Shown piece after piece: positions 18,221 through 25,456 of a stretch of 32,490 nucleotides of DNA. The translations under genes and the position numbers were made by a program. The notes beneath the pieces are model-generated. The model worked only from the letters and a program-made list of their open reading frames with translations. It was not told the origin of the DNA and did no database searches. Positions within the stretch are counted from its first letter, which is position 1. Each line of letters begins with the position of its first letter. The DNA is from Prevotella heparinolytica (GTDB lineage Bacteria > Bacteroidota > Bacteroidia > Bacteroidales > Bacteroidaceae), in assembly GCF_004342845.1 (NCBI RefSeq), contig NZ_SLXB01000012.1:1-32490 (forward strand), written 5' to 3'.

Positions 18221-18283
18221 AAAAAAGTGAATCCCCTTGCTCCGGCTTCCACTGTTGTGATGCAGGGGGCGGAGCAAAGGGAT
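18221..18283 (-). terminator. Intrinsic terminator of the LruC-domain gene
   Basis: On the minus strand 18283-18270 pairs with 18244-18231 over 14 bp with a single T-G wobble, around a 25-nt loop, followed by a run of six T (18226-18221). The wobble pairs only on the minus strand (C-A mismatch on the plus strand), which fixes the direction: it ends the gene that stops at 18328. Confidence 0.8.
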
Positions 18284-18327
18284 GATTATGCTTCTGCTTA
18301 TGTTATAAGTGAAGTTGCTTTGGAAGA

Positions 18328-20496
18328 TTAATATACTTTTCCGTTTATCGGTTCATTGTACCATGAAGCAGCTGCCGTAGCATCATTTGCCCATGCTGCA
18401 AAACCTGCATAAGCTTCCGTGATGACAACACGTTCTTTCGGCCATTTCCAGTTACTGCTTGCTATGCGGATGCCGTAAGGCACATCACCGGGTTTGAAGC
18501 CATCGGTGAAGTTAGGTATATGTCTTTCGATGCTTCCGTCTGTGATATAGAAGTCGCCATGTTCTGTCAAGGTGAAATTGCTTGCCACCTCAACGGTTAT
18601 TTTTTTCTCTGTTCCGGTTGCTGTGCCGGTGTTGACAAGCGTACCTGCCGCAACACCCAAAGCCTCATGTACGTCGGCAAAGAGAGTCTGCTTCTGTCCG
18701 CTGTTGTTGAAACCTACCGCCAGCTTTTTTGTTGCTCCGGCAGCTTTCAGGGTTACGTCTATCACTTTCTTTCCATTCTTGTCGTAGGGGACAGATACAT
18801 AGAGCACTACGTCGTTGAAGTCATAGTCGCCCACTTCCTTCATCATGTCTTCGAATGCGTAAGCGTAGGTTGCCGGAGTATCGTTGCCACCATTGTCTGG
18901 CTTGCTGTTGTAACCGGGATTACAATTAGAAGACGGGATGCTGATTTCTGCATTGTCGGCACCGGTCAGTTGGGCATCTCCTTCCCAAATGATATAATGT
19001 ACGCTGCCGGAAAGGCCATCCTCGAAATGGTCGTTACAAGCCACGTATAGTTTACCATGATAGCCGATGGTATTTCCTTGTCCGTGTTTGTTTTGAACAG
19101 CTTTCCCAATTTTCAATACAGCGAAATCTTGGGCAGTAGCGTAGAATCCACCTTTATTGTAATTGTATGTGGCAGTACCTTTCACATTAAAGAAAGCCTT
19201 GCCTCCCATCACTACGCTTGCATTGTCCAAATACAAACTTCCGCATTCTGTATAAGCGCCTCCGTCCATCTTGAAAGCATTATTGGTAGTAGTAGATGAA
19301 GTATTTATTCTGAATTCATCTTCAACGTATAATTGGCAAGCGTTCAGTAGGTTGGAACTTGATGCCTCAATCTCCATTGTCTTGGTCTTGAAGTTACCCT
19401 GATTTTCCCATTTTTGATTAGTGCTACTTAAATGAGTCTTACCTGATATTGTAACTGTGCCGCTATTGTAGAAAGAACTGGAGCCTTGTGTCTCGAATGA
19501 AGAAGCAGTCATGGCTTCTTCGTTTACGAGAAGAGAATTGTAATTGGCAACAGTTACGGCATTTGTGACAGTGAGTGTGCCGTTGTTGTAAATATAGCCG
19601 CTTCCTGCTATATCCAATCTTTCGGTTTCTATTGTACCGGCATTATAGATTTTCGAATTAGAAGCTTGCAATTGTCCACTTTTAAGGATAAGTTTAGCAT
19701 CTTTGCCAACGCTGATTACAGAACCGGATTGTCCTAATGAGTATCCGGAAGATGTCAAAGTAAGGGTTGCTCCGGAAAGTATATATAGCTTGGAGTTTTG
19801 CCCGATATACAGAGAACTTAACGTTACGTTTTCCGTGACATACATATTGGCATTGCTCCCCCAATTGTTGATGGAACTTACAGATGCCTTGATTTCATAA
19901 TTCCCACTTGTTCCGATTTGTCCGTTTGTTTGTTGCAAGCCCAACTGTTTCACGGTTTCTCTTGTAGGGAACAGAGAAGCATCCGGTGCCGTGAAAGTAA
20001 CGACAGTAGCTGTAGCTCTTGTTCTAACCGTGCCGGCGATATTGTTCACTCCCCCGAAAGAAACGACCATCTTGCTGTTTTCAACTAAAACAGGTTTTAC
20101 CGAGCTATATCCCTTGCTGTCTACTTTCATCACATATACATACTGCTGCGCAGCCGGAATATCGAACTCAAAGCTTGCTGTTTTTCCATTGCTTACAGAG
20201 GTTGTGGCAAGCAGTGCAGCTTTACTGTCTTTGTTGTATGGATTGGCTGTATATACTTTAATGGTGTAAACTTCACCGGCTGTTTCGTTTACTGATACGG
20301 TCGCTTTGCAAACCGAACTTGTTTCCCAAGTCTGGTTAGGGTCAATGTCTTTTACGGGAAAAGCTTTTTTTGCTTGTTCCTTAATGGCGTCAGGATTGTA
20401 AACATCGTTTGATGAGTCACACCCTATGAATGTGAAAATTCCTCCGATAGCTAATATCGGCAGGATGCGGAAAAAATTCATCTTTTTACTTCTCAT
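18328..20496 (-). CDS. LruC-domain lipoprotein with repetitive beta-rich central region
   Basis: A 722-aa protein. A lipoprotein signal ends at FIGC (about 23-26; start could also be Met6). The N-terminal third is Ig/fibronectin-like. Residues about 205-470 show irregular short repeats of the type YNNGTLTVTNAV / YNSGTVTISGKT / ENQGNFKTKTMEI, suggesting a beta-helix or solenoid. The C-terminal part (AYAFEDMMKEVGDYDFNDVVLYV onward) is the LruC domain, seen in surface proteins of Bacteroidetes and Leptospira. Likely surface-attached; function unknown. A monocistronic unit with its own promoter and terminator. Confidence 0.85.
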   Translation of the reverse strand: MRSKKMNFFRILPILAIGGIFTFIGCDSSNDVYNPDAIKEQAKKAFPVKDIDPNQTWETSSVCKATVSVNETAGEVYTIKVYTANPYNKDSKAALLATTSVSNGKTASFEFDIPAAQQYVYVMKVDSKGYSSVKPVLVENSKMVVSFGGVNNIAGTVRTRATATVVTFTAPDASLFPTRETVKQLGLQQTNGQIGTSGNYEIKASVSSINNWGSNANMYVTENVTLSSLYIGQNSKLYILSGATLTLTSSGYSLGQSGSVISVGKDAKLILKSGQLQASNSKIYNAGTIETERLDIAGSGYIYNNGTLTVTNAVTVANYNSLLVNEEAMTASSFETQGSSSFYNSGTVTISGKTHLSSTNQKWENQGNFKTKTMEIEASSSNLLNACQLYVEDEFRINTSSTTTNNAFKMDGGAYTECGSLYLDNASVVMGGKAFFNVKGTATYNYNKGGFYATAQDFAVLKIGKAVQNKHGQGNTIGYHGKLYVACNDHFEDGLSGSVHYIIWEGDAQLTGADNAEISIPSSNCNPGYNSKPDNGGNDTPATYAYAFEDMMKEVGDYDFNDVVLYVSVPYDKNGKKVIDVTLKAAGATKKLAVGFNNSGQKQTLFADVHEALGVAAGTLVNTGTATGTEKKITVEVASNFTLTEHGDFYITDGSIERHIPNFTDGFKPGDVPYGIRIASSNWKWPKERVVITEAYAGFAAWANDATAAASWYNEPINGKVY

Positions 20497-20568
20497 AATA
20501 ATCCTATTGTATAAAATAATGTTGCATTATATAACTTGTTTCGCTCATAATGAGTGAATTTCATGCTG

Positions 20569-20602
20569 CAAATATACGAATTATATTATTAATAGAATCA
20601 AA
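20569..20602 (-). promoter_or_regulatory. Putative promoter of the LruC-domain gene
   Basis: On the minus strand TATATTTG (20576-20569) fits the -7 consensus, and TTTG (20602-20599) lies 22 nt upstream as a possible -33 element. Predicted leader is about 65 nt. Confidence 0.5.
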
Positions 20603-20648
20603 TAATCAACTTTATTGTTTAGATAATCAATATTTTTAGCAAATAAAG

Positions 20649-20656
20649 TATGTTTG
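20649..20656 (+). promoter_or_regulatory. Putative -7 element before the candidate structured RNA
   Basis: TATGTTTG matches TAnnTTTG. A start about 7 nt downstream (near 20663) would place the transcript's 5' end a few bases before the long inverted repeat at 20671. No TTG at the expected -33 distance. Confidence 0.35.
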
Positions 20657-20662
20657 CTTCAT

Positions 20663-20815
20663 ATCTTCTCCGTACCAACTCTGTATCAGGTTCGTTTCTA
20701 TAGATACCTGAATTCTAAGACCTCAGGTATAGATATGGAGGAGGTGCAGAGTTGGTACGCCTCGGATAAGGATCGGGTGACCGGTCGAGGGCATTTTGCT
20801 ATATGGACTTTTTTT
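20663..20815 (+). ncRNA. Candidate structured RNA or 5' leader (unassigned)
   Basis: The arms 20671-20683 and 20747-20759 are a perfect 13-bp inverted repeat. Nested inside is an 8-bp hairpin (20704-20711 with 20723-20730); the sequence TCAGGT also occurs at 20686-20691 and could compete for the same partner. Immediately 3', CCTCG/CGAGG (20760-20764, 20786-20790) encloses GATCGG-GTGA-CCGGTC (20771-20786, sharing its last base with that arm), a stem with a GNRA-type GTGA loop and one G-U pair. A T7 run sits at 20809-20815. A promoter-like box precedes it. I do not recognise a known family. A 66-codon open frame (20654-20854) overlaps but looks non-coding. Alternatives are a DNA-level palindrome or a mobile repeat remnant. 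Confidence 0.35.
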
Positions 20816-20851
20816 ATGGGAGAATGGTTCGGTGAGATGAATTATTTTTTC

Positions 20852-20859
20852 TAATTTTG
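20852..20859 (+). promoter_or_regulatory. Putative -7 element of the GSCFA-murF/alr operon
   Basis: TAATTTTG matches TAnnTTTG and lies 29 nt before the ATG at 20889, giving a leader of about 20-25 nt. It supports the ATG rather than the GTG at 20859, which overlaps this box. Confidence 0.5.
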
Positions 20860-20888
20860 TGTGTATAGAAGCGAAAAGTAAACTTGAA

Positions 20889-21884
20889 ATGGCATTTTTT
20901 TATACTGCGACCGATATTCCCGATAATCTGCCTCGTTTGACACAGGCTGACCGTTTGATGCTGCTCGGCTCTTGTTTTGCTGCCAACATGGGGAGTAGGC
21001 TTCAGGATGCCAAATTTCATTGTGAAGTCAACCCCTATGGCGTGCTTTATAACCCGCATTCTATTTCTGCCGCTTTGCGTGAAATGTTGAGCGGGAAAGA
21101 ATATGCGCAGGAAGATTTATTCCGATATCGCGGGCTTTGGCATAGCGCCATGCATCACGGCATGTTTTCGGCGGAAAAAGCAGAAGACGTGTTGGAAAGT
21201 ATTAATCGGTGTTTGAGGAATGCCCGTGGAGTTTTGAAGAACGGTCCGGATTGCCTGCTCATCACTTTTGGCACCGCCTGGGTGTACGAAGAGAAAGCGA
21301 CCGGCAGAGTGGTGGGCAATTGCCACAAGCTGCCGGAAAGGGAATTTACCCGTAGGAAACTCTCTGTGGAGGAAATTGTGTCAGACTATACTTCCTTATT
21401 ATCCGAGATGTGGGTGAGTAATCCGAACTTAAAGGTATTGTTTACCGTCAGCCCCATACGCCATATACGCGACGGTATGCATGCCAGCCAGCTAAGTAAG
21501 GCTACATTGCTGCTGGCTATTGATGCTCTGCAAAAGACTTTTGTTGAAAATGTTTTTTACTTCCCGGCTTATGAGTTGCTGCTCGACGAGTTACGCGACT
21601 ATCGTTTCTATGCCGAGGATATGGTGCATCCGTCCGAAGTGGCTGTGCGTTATATTTGGGAACGTTTCTCGAAGGCTTGTTTCACCACAGAAGCATTGCA
21701 AATAATGGAAGAAAGTGAAAACATACGTAAATCATTGTCTCATAAGCCGTTCTATCCATCCTCCGATGAGTATAAGCGTTTTTTAGGACAAATCGTGTTA
21801 AAAATAGACCAACTTAACGGAAAATATCCGTACTTAGATTTTCAAAATGAGAGAGATATATGTCATACTCGATTGAAAGCATAA
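20889..21884 (+). CDS. GSCFA-domain protein
   Basis: A 331-aa protein from ATG 20889; the frame is open from GTG 20859, but the first ten residues lie on the promoter-like box. The defining motif LLGSCFAANMG is at about 25-35, with further motifs LITFGTAWVYE, FTVSPIRHIRDG and DMVHPSEVAVRYIWERF, resembling an SGNH-hydrolase layout (GSC ... G ... DxxHP). GSCFA proteins are common in Bacteroidetes and possibly hydrolytic, but their substrate is unknown. Its last 25 nt overlap the start of the murF-alr gene, suggesting a link with cell-wall synthesis. Confidence 0.88.
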   Translation: MAFFYTATDIPDNLPRLTQADRLMLLGSCFAANMGSRLQDAKFHCEVNPYGVLYNPHSISAALREMLSGKEYAQEDLFRYRGLWHSAMHHGMFSAEKAEDVLESINRCLRNARGVLKNGPDCLLITFGTAWVYEEKATGRVVGNCHKLPEREFTRRKLSVEEIVSDYTSLLSEMWVSNPNLKVLFTVSPIRHIRDGMHASQLSKATLLLAIDALQKTFVENVFYFPAYELLLDELRDYRFYAEDMVHPSEVAVRYIWERFSKACFTTEALQIMEESENIRKSLSHKPFYPSSDEYKRFLGQIVLKIDQLNGKYPYLDFQNERDICHTRLKA

Positions 21885-24340
21885 CTGAAAGTATCGGTGC
21901 GCGGCGTGTGGGGAATGCGCCGGCTACCATAGATTGGCTGCTTACCGACAGCCGTTCCTTGAATTTCCCCGAAGAAACGTTGTTTTTTGCTTTGACTACG
22001 AAACGAAATGACGGTGCACGTTATATCGCAGATTTGTATACCCGTGGAGTACGTAATTTTGTCGTTGGAGAAGAGGGCTTTGAGTATATTAAAAAAGAGC
22101 AGTCGGCAGATGCCAATTTTTTAGTGGTTTCCAATCCACTGAAAGCCTTGCAGAGGTTGGTGGAACTGCATCGAACCCGATTTCAGATTCCGGTTGTCGG
22201 CATTACCGGAAGTAACGGTAAGACCATTGTAAAAGAATGGCTGCATCAATTGCTCAGTCCCGAACGTGCCATTGTGCGCTCGCCTCGCAGTTACAATTCT
22301 CAGATAGGGGTGCCCTTGTCCGTATGGCAGATGAACGAGCAGTCGGAACTTGCCATCTTTGAGGCGGGTATATCGGAACCGGGAGAAATGCGTACGTTGC
22401 AAAATATCATCAAACCCACCATCGGGATTCTTACCAATATAGGAGGGGCTCATCAAGAGAATTTCTTCTCTTTGCAGGAGAAGTGCATGGAGAAACTCCT
22501 GCTATTCAAAAACTGCGATGTGGTGATTTACAATGGCGATGACGAGTTCATCAGTAACTGCGTGGCAAAGTCGATGCTTTCTGCACGTGAGATTGCATGG
22601 AGCCGGAAAGACATGGAGCGTCCTCTATATATAAATAAGGTGGAAAAGCAGGAAAACTGTACCGTAATTTCTTATCGGTATCTGGAGATGGACAACTCGT
22701 TCACATTGCCGTTTATTGATGATGCCGCTATTGAGAACTCGCTGAACTGTCTGGCAGCCTGTCTTTATCTGATGCTTCCTGCCGAACTGATAACAGAGCG
22801 TATGGCAAAATTGGAGCCTGTGGCCATGCGCCTGGAAGTGAAGGAAGGGAAGAACAACTGCCTGCTGATCAACGATAGTTACAATTCGGATCTTGGTTCG
22901 CTGGACATTGCCCTCGACTTCCTTTACCGTCGTTCACTATCCAAAGGTCTGAAACGAACATTGATCCTTTCTGATATCTTGGAGACCGGACAGAATACCT
23001 CAACCCTTTATCGTCAGGTAGCGCAGTTAGTGAGCAGTCGGGGCATTGAACGCATCATTGGTGTGGGCAGCGAGATATCTTCGTGTGCCACGCGTTTTAA
23101 TATAGAGAAAGCGTTTTATCCCGACACGGCAACTCTGATGAGTGCGATTGCACAGGGCGAACTTCCTCTTGAGAATGAAATAATTTTGATAAAAGGTGCG
23201 CGTAAGTTCGGTTTTGATGCCTTGACGGAAATGCTGGAGAAGAAAGTGCACGAAACGATACTGGAGGTCAATCTTGGTGCCATGATAGCTAATCTGAACT
23301 ATTACCGCAGCAAGCTGAAACCCGAAACCAAGATGGTGTGCATGGTGAAGGCCTCTGCTTATGGCGCCGGATCTTATGAAATAGCCAAGACGTTGCAAGA
23401 GCATCGTGTGGATTACCTTGCTGTGGCGGTTGCCGATGAAGGTTCGGAACTCCGTAAGGCGGGTATTACGGCCAACATCATCATCATGAATCCGGAGATG
23501 ACCGCTTTCAAGACAATGTTCGATCATAAGCTGGAGCCGGAGGTATATAGCTTCCATCTGCTGGATGCTTTGATTAAAGAGGCGGAGAAGGAAGGTATAA
23601 CAAACTTCCCTGTTCACATCAAGCTGGATACGGGGATGCACCGGCTGGGCTTCGCTCCCTCGGATATTCCCCGGCTGGTCGAAAGACTGAAAGGACAAGA
23701 CGCCGTTATTGCCCGTTCTGTTTTCTCCCATCTTGTTGGGAGTGATTCACCGCAGTTCGATGCTTTTACACGTCGGCAGATTGAGACATTCGAATCGGCT
23801 TCGGCATGCTTGCAGGAGGCTTTCCCGCATAAGATACTCCGGCATATCTGCAATTCAGCCGGTATCGAACGCTTCTCCGGAGCACAGTTCGATATGGTAC
23901 GTCTGGGTATCGGTCTTTATGGTATCAGCCCTATCGATAATTCCATCCTGAATAATGTAAGTACGCTGAAGACCACCATCCTCCAGATACGCGATGTCCC
24001 CGAAGAAGATACCGTAGGGTATAGCCGGAAAGGGCATCTTGCCCGTCCATCGCGCATCGCTGCCATCCCCATCGGTTATGCCGACGGCTTGAACCGTCAT
24101 TTGGGCAACGGTAATGCCTATTGCTTGGTGAATGGCAAGCGGGCGGTGTATGTAGGCAATATCTGCATGGATGTCTGCATGATTGATGTGACCGATATTG
24201 ACTGTAAGGAGGGCGACAGTGTGGAAATCTTCGGTGATAATTTACCGATAACGGCTCTTTCTGACGTACTTGACACGATTCCTTATGAGGTACTGACAAG
24301 TGTGTCTACACGGGTGAAGAGAGTCTATTATCAAGATTAG
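21860..24340 (+). CDS. murF-alr: Bifunctional MurF ligase / alanine racemase
   Basis: An 826-aa fusion. The N-terminal MurF part (about 1-455) carries the ATP-binding GSNGKT at 117-122 and adds D-Ala-D-Ala to the UDP-muramyl tripeptide. The C-terminal part (from about 465) is a PLP alanine racemase: PLP lysine K497 in VKASAYG and catalytic tyrosine Y721 in VGYSRKG, 224 residues apart, as in stand-alone racemases, plus IPIGYADG. It supplies D-Ala and uses the dipeptide in one cytoplasmic polypeptide. The usual VKANAYG reads VKASAYG here. The fusion is known from Bacteroidetes. Confidence 0.96.
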   Translation: MSYSIESITESIGARRVGNAPATIDWLLTDSRSLNFPEETLFFALTTKRNDGARYIADLYTRGVRNFVVGEEGFEYIKKEQSADANFLVVSNPLKALQRLVELHRTRFQIPVVGITGSNGKTIVKEWLHQLLSPERAIVRSPRSYNSQIGVPLSVWQMNEQSELAIFEAGISEPGEMRTLQNIIKPTIGILTNIGGAHQENFFSLQEKCMEKLLLFKNCDVVIYNGDDEFISNCVAKSMLSAREIAWSRKDMERPLYINKVEKQENCTVISYRYLEMDNSFTLPFIDDAAIENSLNCLAACLYLMLPAELITERMAKLEPVAMRLEVKEGKNNCLLINDSYNSDLGSLDIALDFLYRRSLSKGLKRTLILSDILETGQNTSTLYRQVAQLVSSRGIERIIGVGSEISSCATRFNIEKAFYPDTATLMSAIAQGELPLENEIILIKGARKFGFDALTEMLEKKVHETILEVNLGAMIANLNYYRSKLKPETKMVCMVKASAYGAGSYEIAKTLQEHRVDYLAVAVADEGSELRKAGITANIIIMNPEMTAFKTMFDHKLEPEVYSFHLLDALIKEAEKEGITNFPVHIKLDTGMHRLGFAPSDIPRLVERLKGQDAVIARSVFSHLVGSDSPQFDAFTRRQIETFESASACLQEAFPHKILRHICNSAGIERFSGAQFDMVRLGIGLYGISPIDNSILNNVSTLKTTILQIRDVPEEDTVGYSRKGHLARPSRIAAIPIGYADGLNRHLGNGNAYCLVNGKRAVYVGNICMDVCMIDVTDIDCKEGDSVEIFGDNLPITALSDVLDTIPYEVLTSVSTRVKRVYYQD

Positions 24341-24361
24341 GGAGGAACATTAGGGCGTGTT

Positions 24362-24393
24362 GTTGCCGAAAACCATATTAAATTTTATCTTTG
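24362..24393 (+). promoter_or_regulatory. Promoter of the tatA-tatC-helicase operon
   Basis: TTG at 24362-24364 and TATCTTTG at 24386-24393 are spaced by 21 nt, fitting the Bacteroidetes -33/-7 pattern. The predicted start is about 20 nt before the tatA ATG at 24418. Confidence 0.6.
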
Positions 24394-24417
24394 CATCAAA
24401 TTAAATTCGATACAGTT

Positions 24418-24633
24418 ATGACGAACTTTCTTTTATTGGGGCTTCTGCCCAGTGGTTCTGAGTGGATTATCATCGCGTTGGTCATTTTGCTGCTCTTTGG
24501 TGGCAAGAAGATTCCCGAATTGATGCGCGGCTTGGGCAAAGGCGTGAAAAGCTTCAAGGACGGTGTGAACGAGGCAAAAGAGGAAATCAATAAAGCCAAG
24601 GACGATTTGGATAAACCGGCAGAGGAGAAATAG
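24418..24633 (+). CDS. tatA: Twin-arginine translocase subunit TatA
   Basis: A 71-aa protein from ATG 24418 (an upstream in-frame TTG at 24391 overlaps the -7 promoter box and is rejected). One N-terminal membrane helix ([20 protein letters not shown]) with the FGG hinge, an amphipathic helix ([14 protein letters not shown]) and a charged tail. Forms the pore for export of folded proteins. It is followed by tatC after 16 nt; no tatB is seen, so this subunit may do both jobs. Confidence 0.95.
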   Translation: MTNFLLLGLLPSGSEWIIIALVILLLFGGKKIPELMRGLGKGVKSFKDGVNEAKEEINKAKDDLDKPAEEK

Positions 24634-24649
24634 TAATCTGTGCATCTAC

Positions 24650-25456
24650 ATGGCGGAAAAAGAACTGACGTTTTGGGATCATCTGGACGAACTGCGTCGT
24701 GTGCTGTTTCGTGTGCTCGGTGTATGGTTTGTATTGGCTGTGGGTTACTTCATTTTCATGCCTTATCTGTTCGATAAGGTGGTATTGGCTCCTTGTCATA
24801 GCGATTTTCTCTTCTATGACTTGTTGCGCTGGATAGGAAATGAGTTGAATTTGCAGGATGAGTTTTTTACACAAGAGTTTCATGTGAAGCTTGTCAACAT
24901 CAATCTTGCCGCGCCATTCTTTGTACACATGTCCACCGCTTTCTGGATGTCGGTGGTGACGGCAGCGCCTTATCTCTTCTATGAAGTGTGGCGCTTTGTC
25001 AGTCCGGCCCTTTATCCCAACGAGCGCAGGGGGGTGAAGAAAGCCTTGTTCATCGGTACGCTGATGTTTTTTGTCGGTGTGTTGCTGGGCTATTTCATGG
25101 TCTATCCGCTAACTTTGCGCTTCCTTTCCACTTATCAGTTGAGCGCAACCATCGAGAATCAGATCTCATTAAATTCGTATATCGATAACTTTATGATGCT
25201 GATACTCTGCATGGGGCTGGCGTTCGAATTGCCGTTGGTGACGTGGTTGCTGTCTCTGCTGGGCTTGGTGCACAAGACGTTTTTGCGGAAATACCGCCGT
25301 CATGCCATTGTCATCATTGTGATTGCTGCGGCCGTCATCACTCCTACGGGCGACCCGTTCACTTTGTCCGTGGTGGCTATTCCGCTCTATTTGCTCTATG
25401 AATTGAGCATTCTGATGATAAAGGACAAACCACATTCTCTGACTCATGAAGAATGA
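24650..25456 (+). CDS. tatC: Twin-arginine translocase subunit TatC
   Basis: A 268-aa protein with about six membrane segments. The N-terminal FWDHLDELRR is the typical TatC signature that contributes to signal-peptide recognition, followed later by the conserved P-rich FVSPALYPNERR loop. Acts in the inner membrane as receptor for twin-arginine signal peptides. Overlaps the following gene by 11 nt. Confidence 0.96.
   Translation: MAEKELTFWDHLDELRRVLFRVLGVWFVLAVGYFIFMPYLFDKVVLAPCHSDFLFYDLLRWIGNELNLQDEFFTQEFHVKLVNINLAAPFFVHMSTAFWMSVVTAAPYLFYEVWRFVSPALYPNERRGVKKALFIGTLMFFVGVLLGYFMVYPLTLRFLSTYQLSATIENQISLNSYIDNFMMLILCMGLAFELPLVTWLLSLLGLVHKTFLRKYRRHAIVIIVIAAAVITPTGDPFTLSVVAIPLYLLYELSILMIKDKPHSLTHEE

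Noticed and set aside
20671..20759. Invertible promoter (phase-variation switch) between 13-bp inverted repeats
   Set aside because: The 63-bp segment between the arms has no TAnnTTTG box on either strand and no recombinase gene lies in the window; the nested hairpin fits RNA or palindrome structure better.
20671..20759. Integron attC site
   Set aside because: The arms include TACCAAC/GTTGGTA, close to but not matching the RYYYAAC/GTTRRRY core, the stem is perfect instead of having extrahelical bases, and no integrase or cassette is near.
20654..20854. 66-codon open frame upstream of the GSCFA gene
   Set aside because: It is read through the inverted repeats, starts at a TTG inside a promoter-like box, and its peptide resembles no family I know; a shorter ATG at 20735 is equally unsupported.
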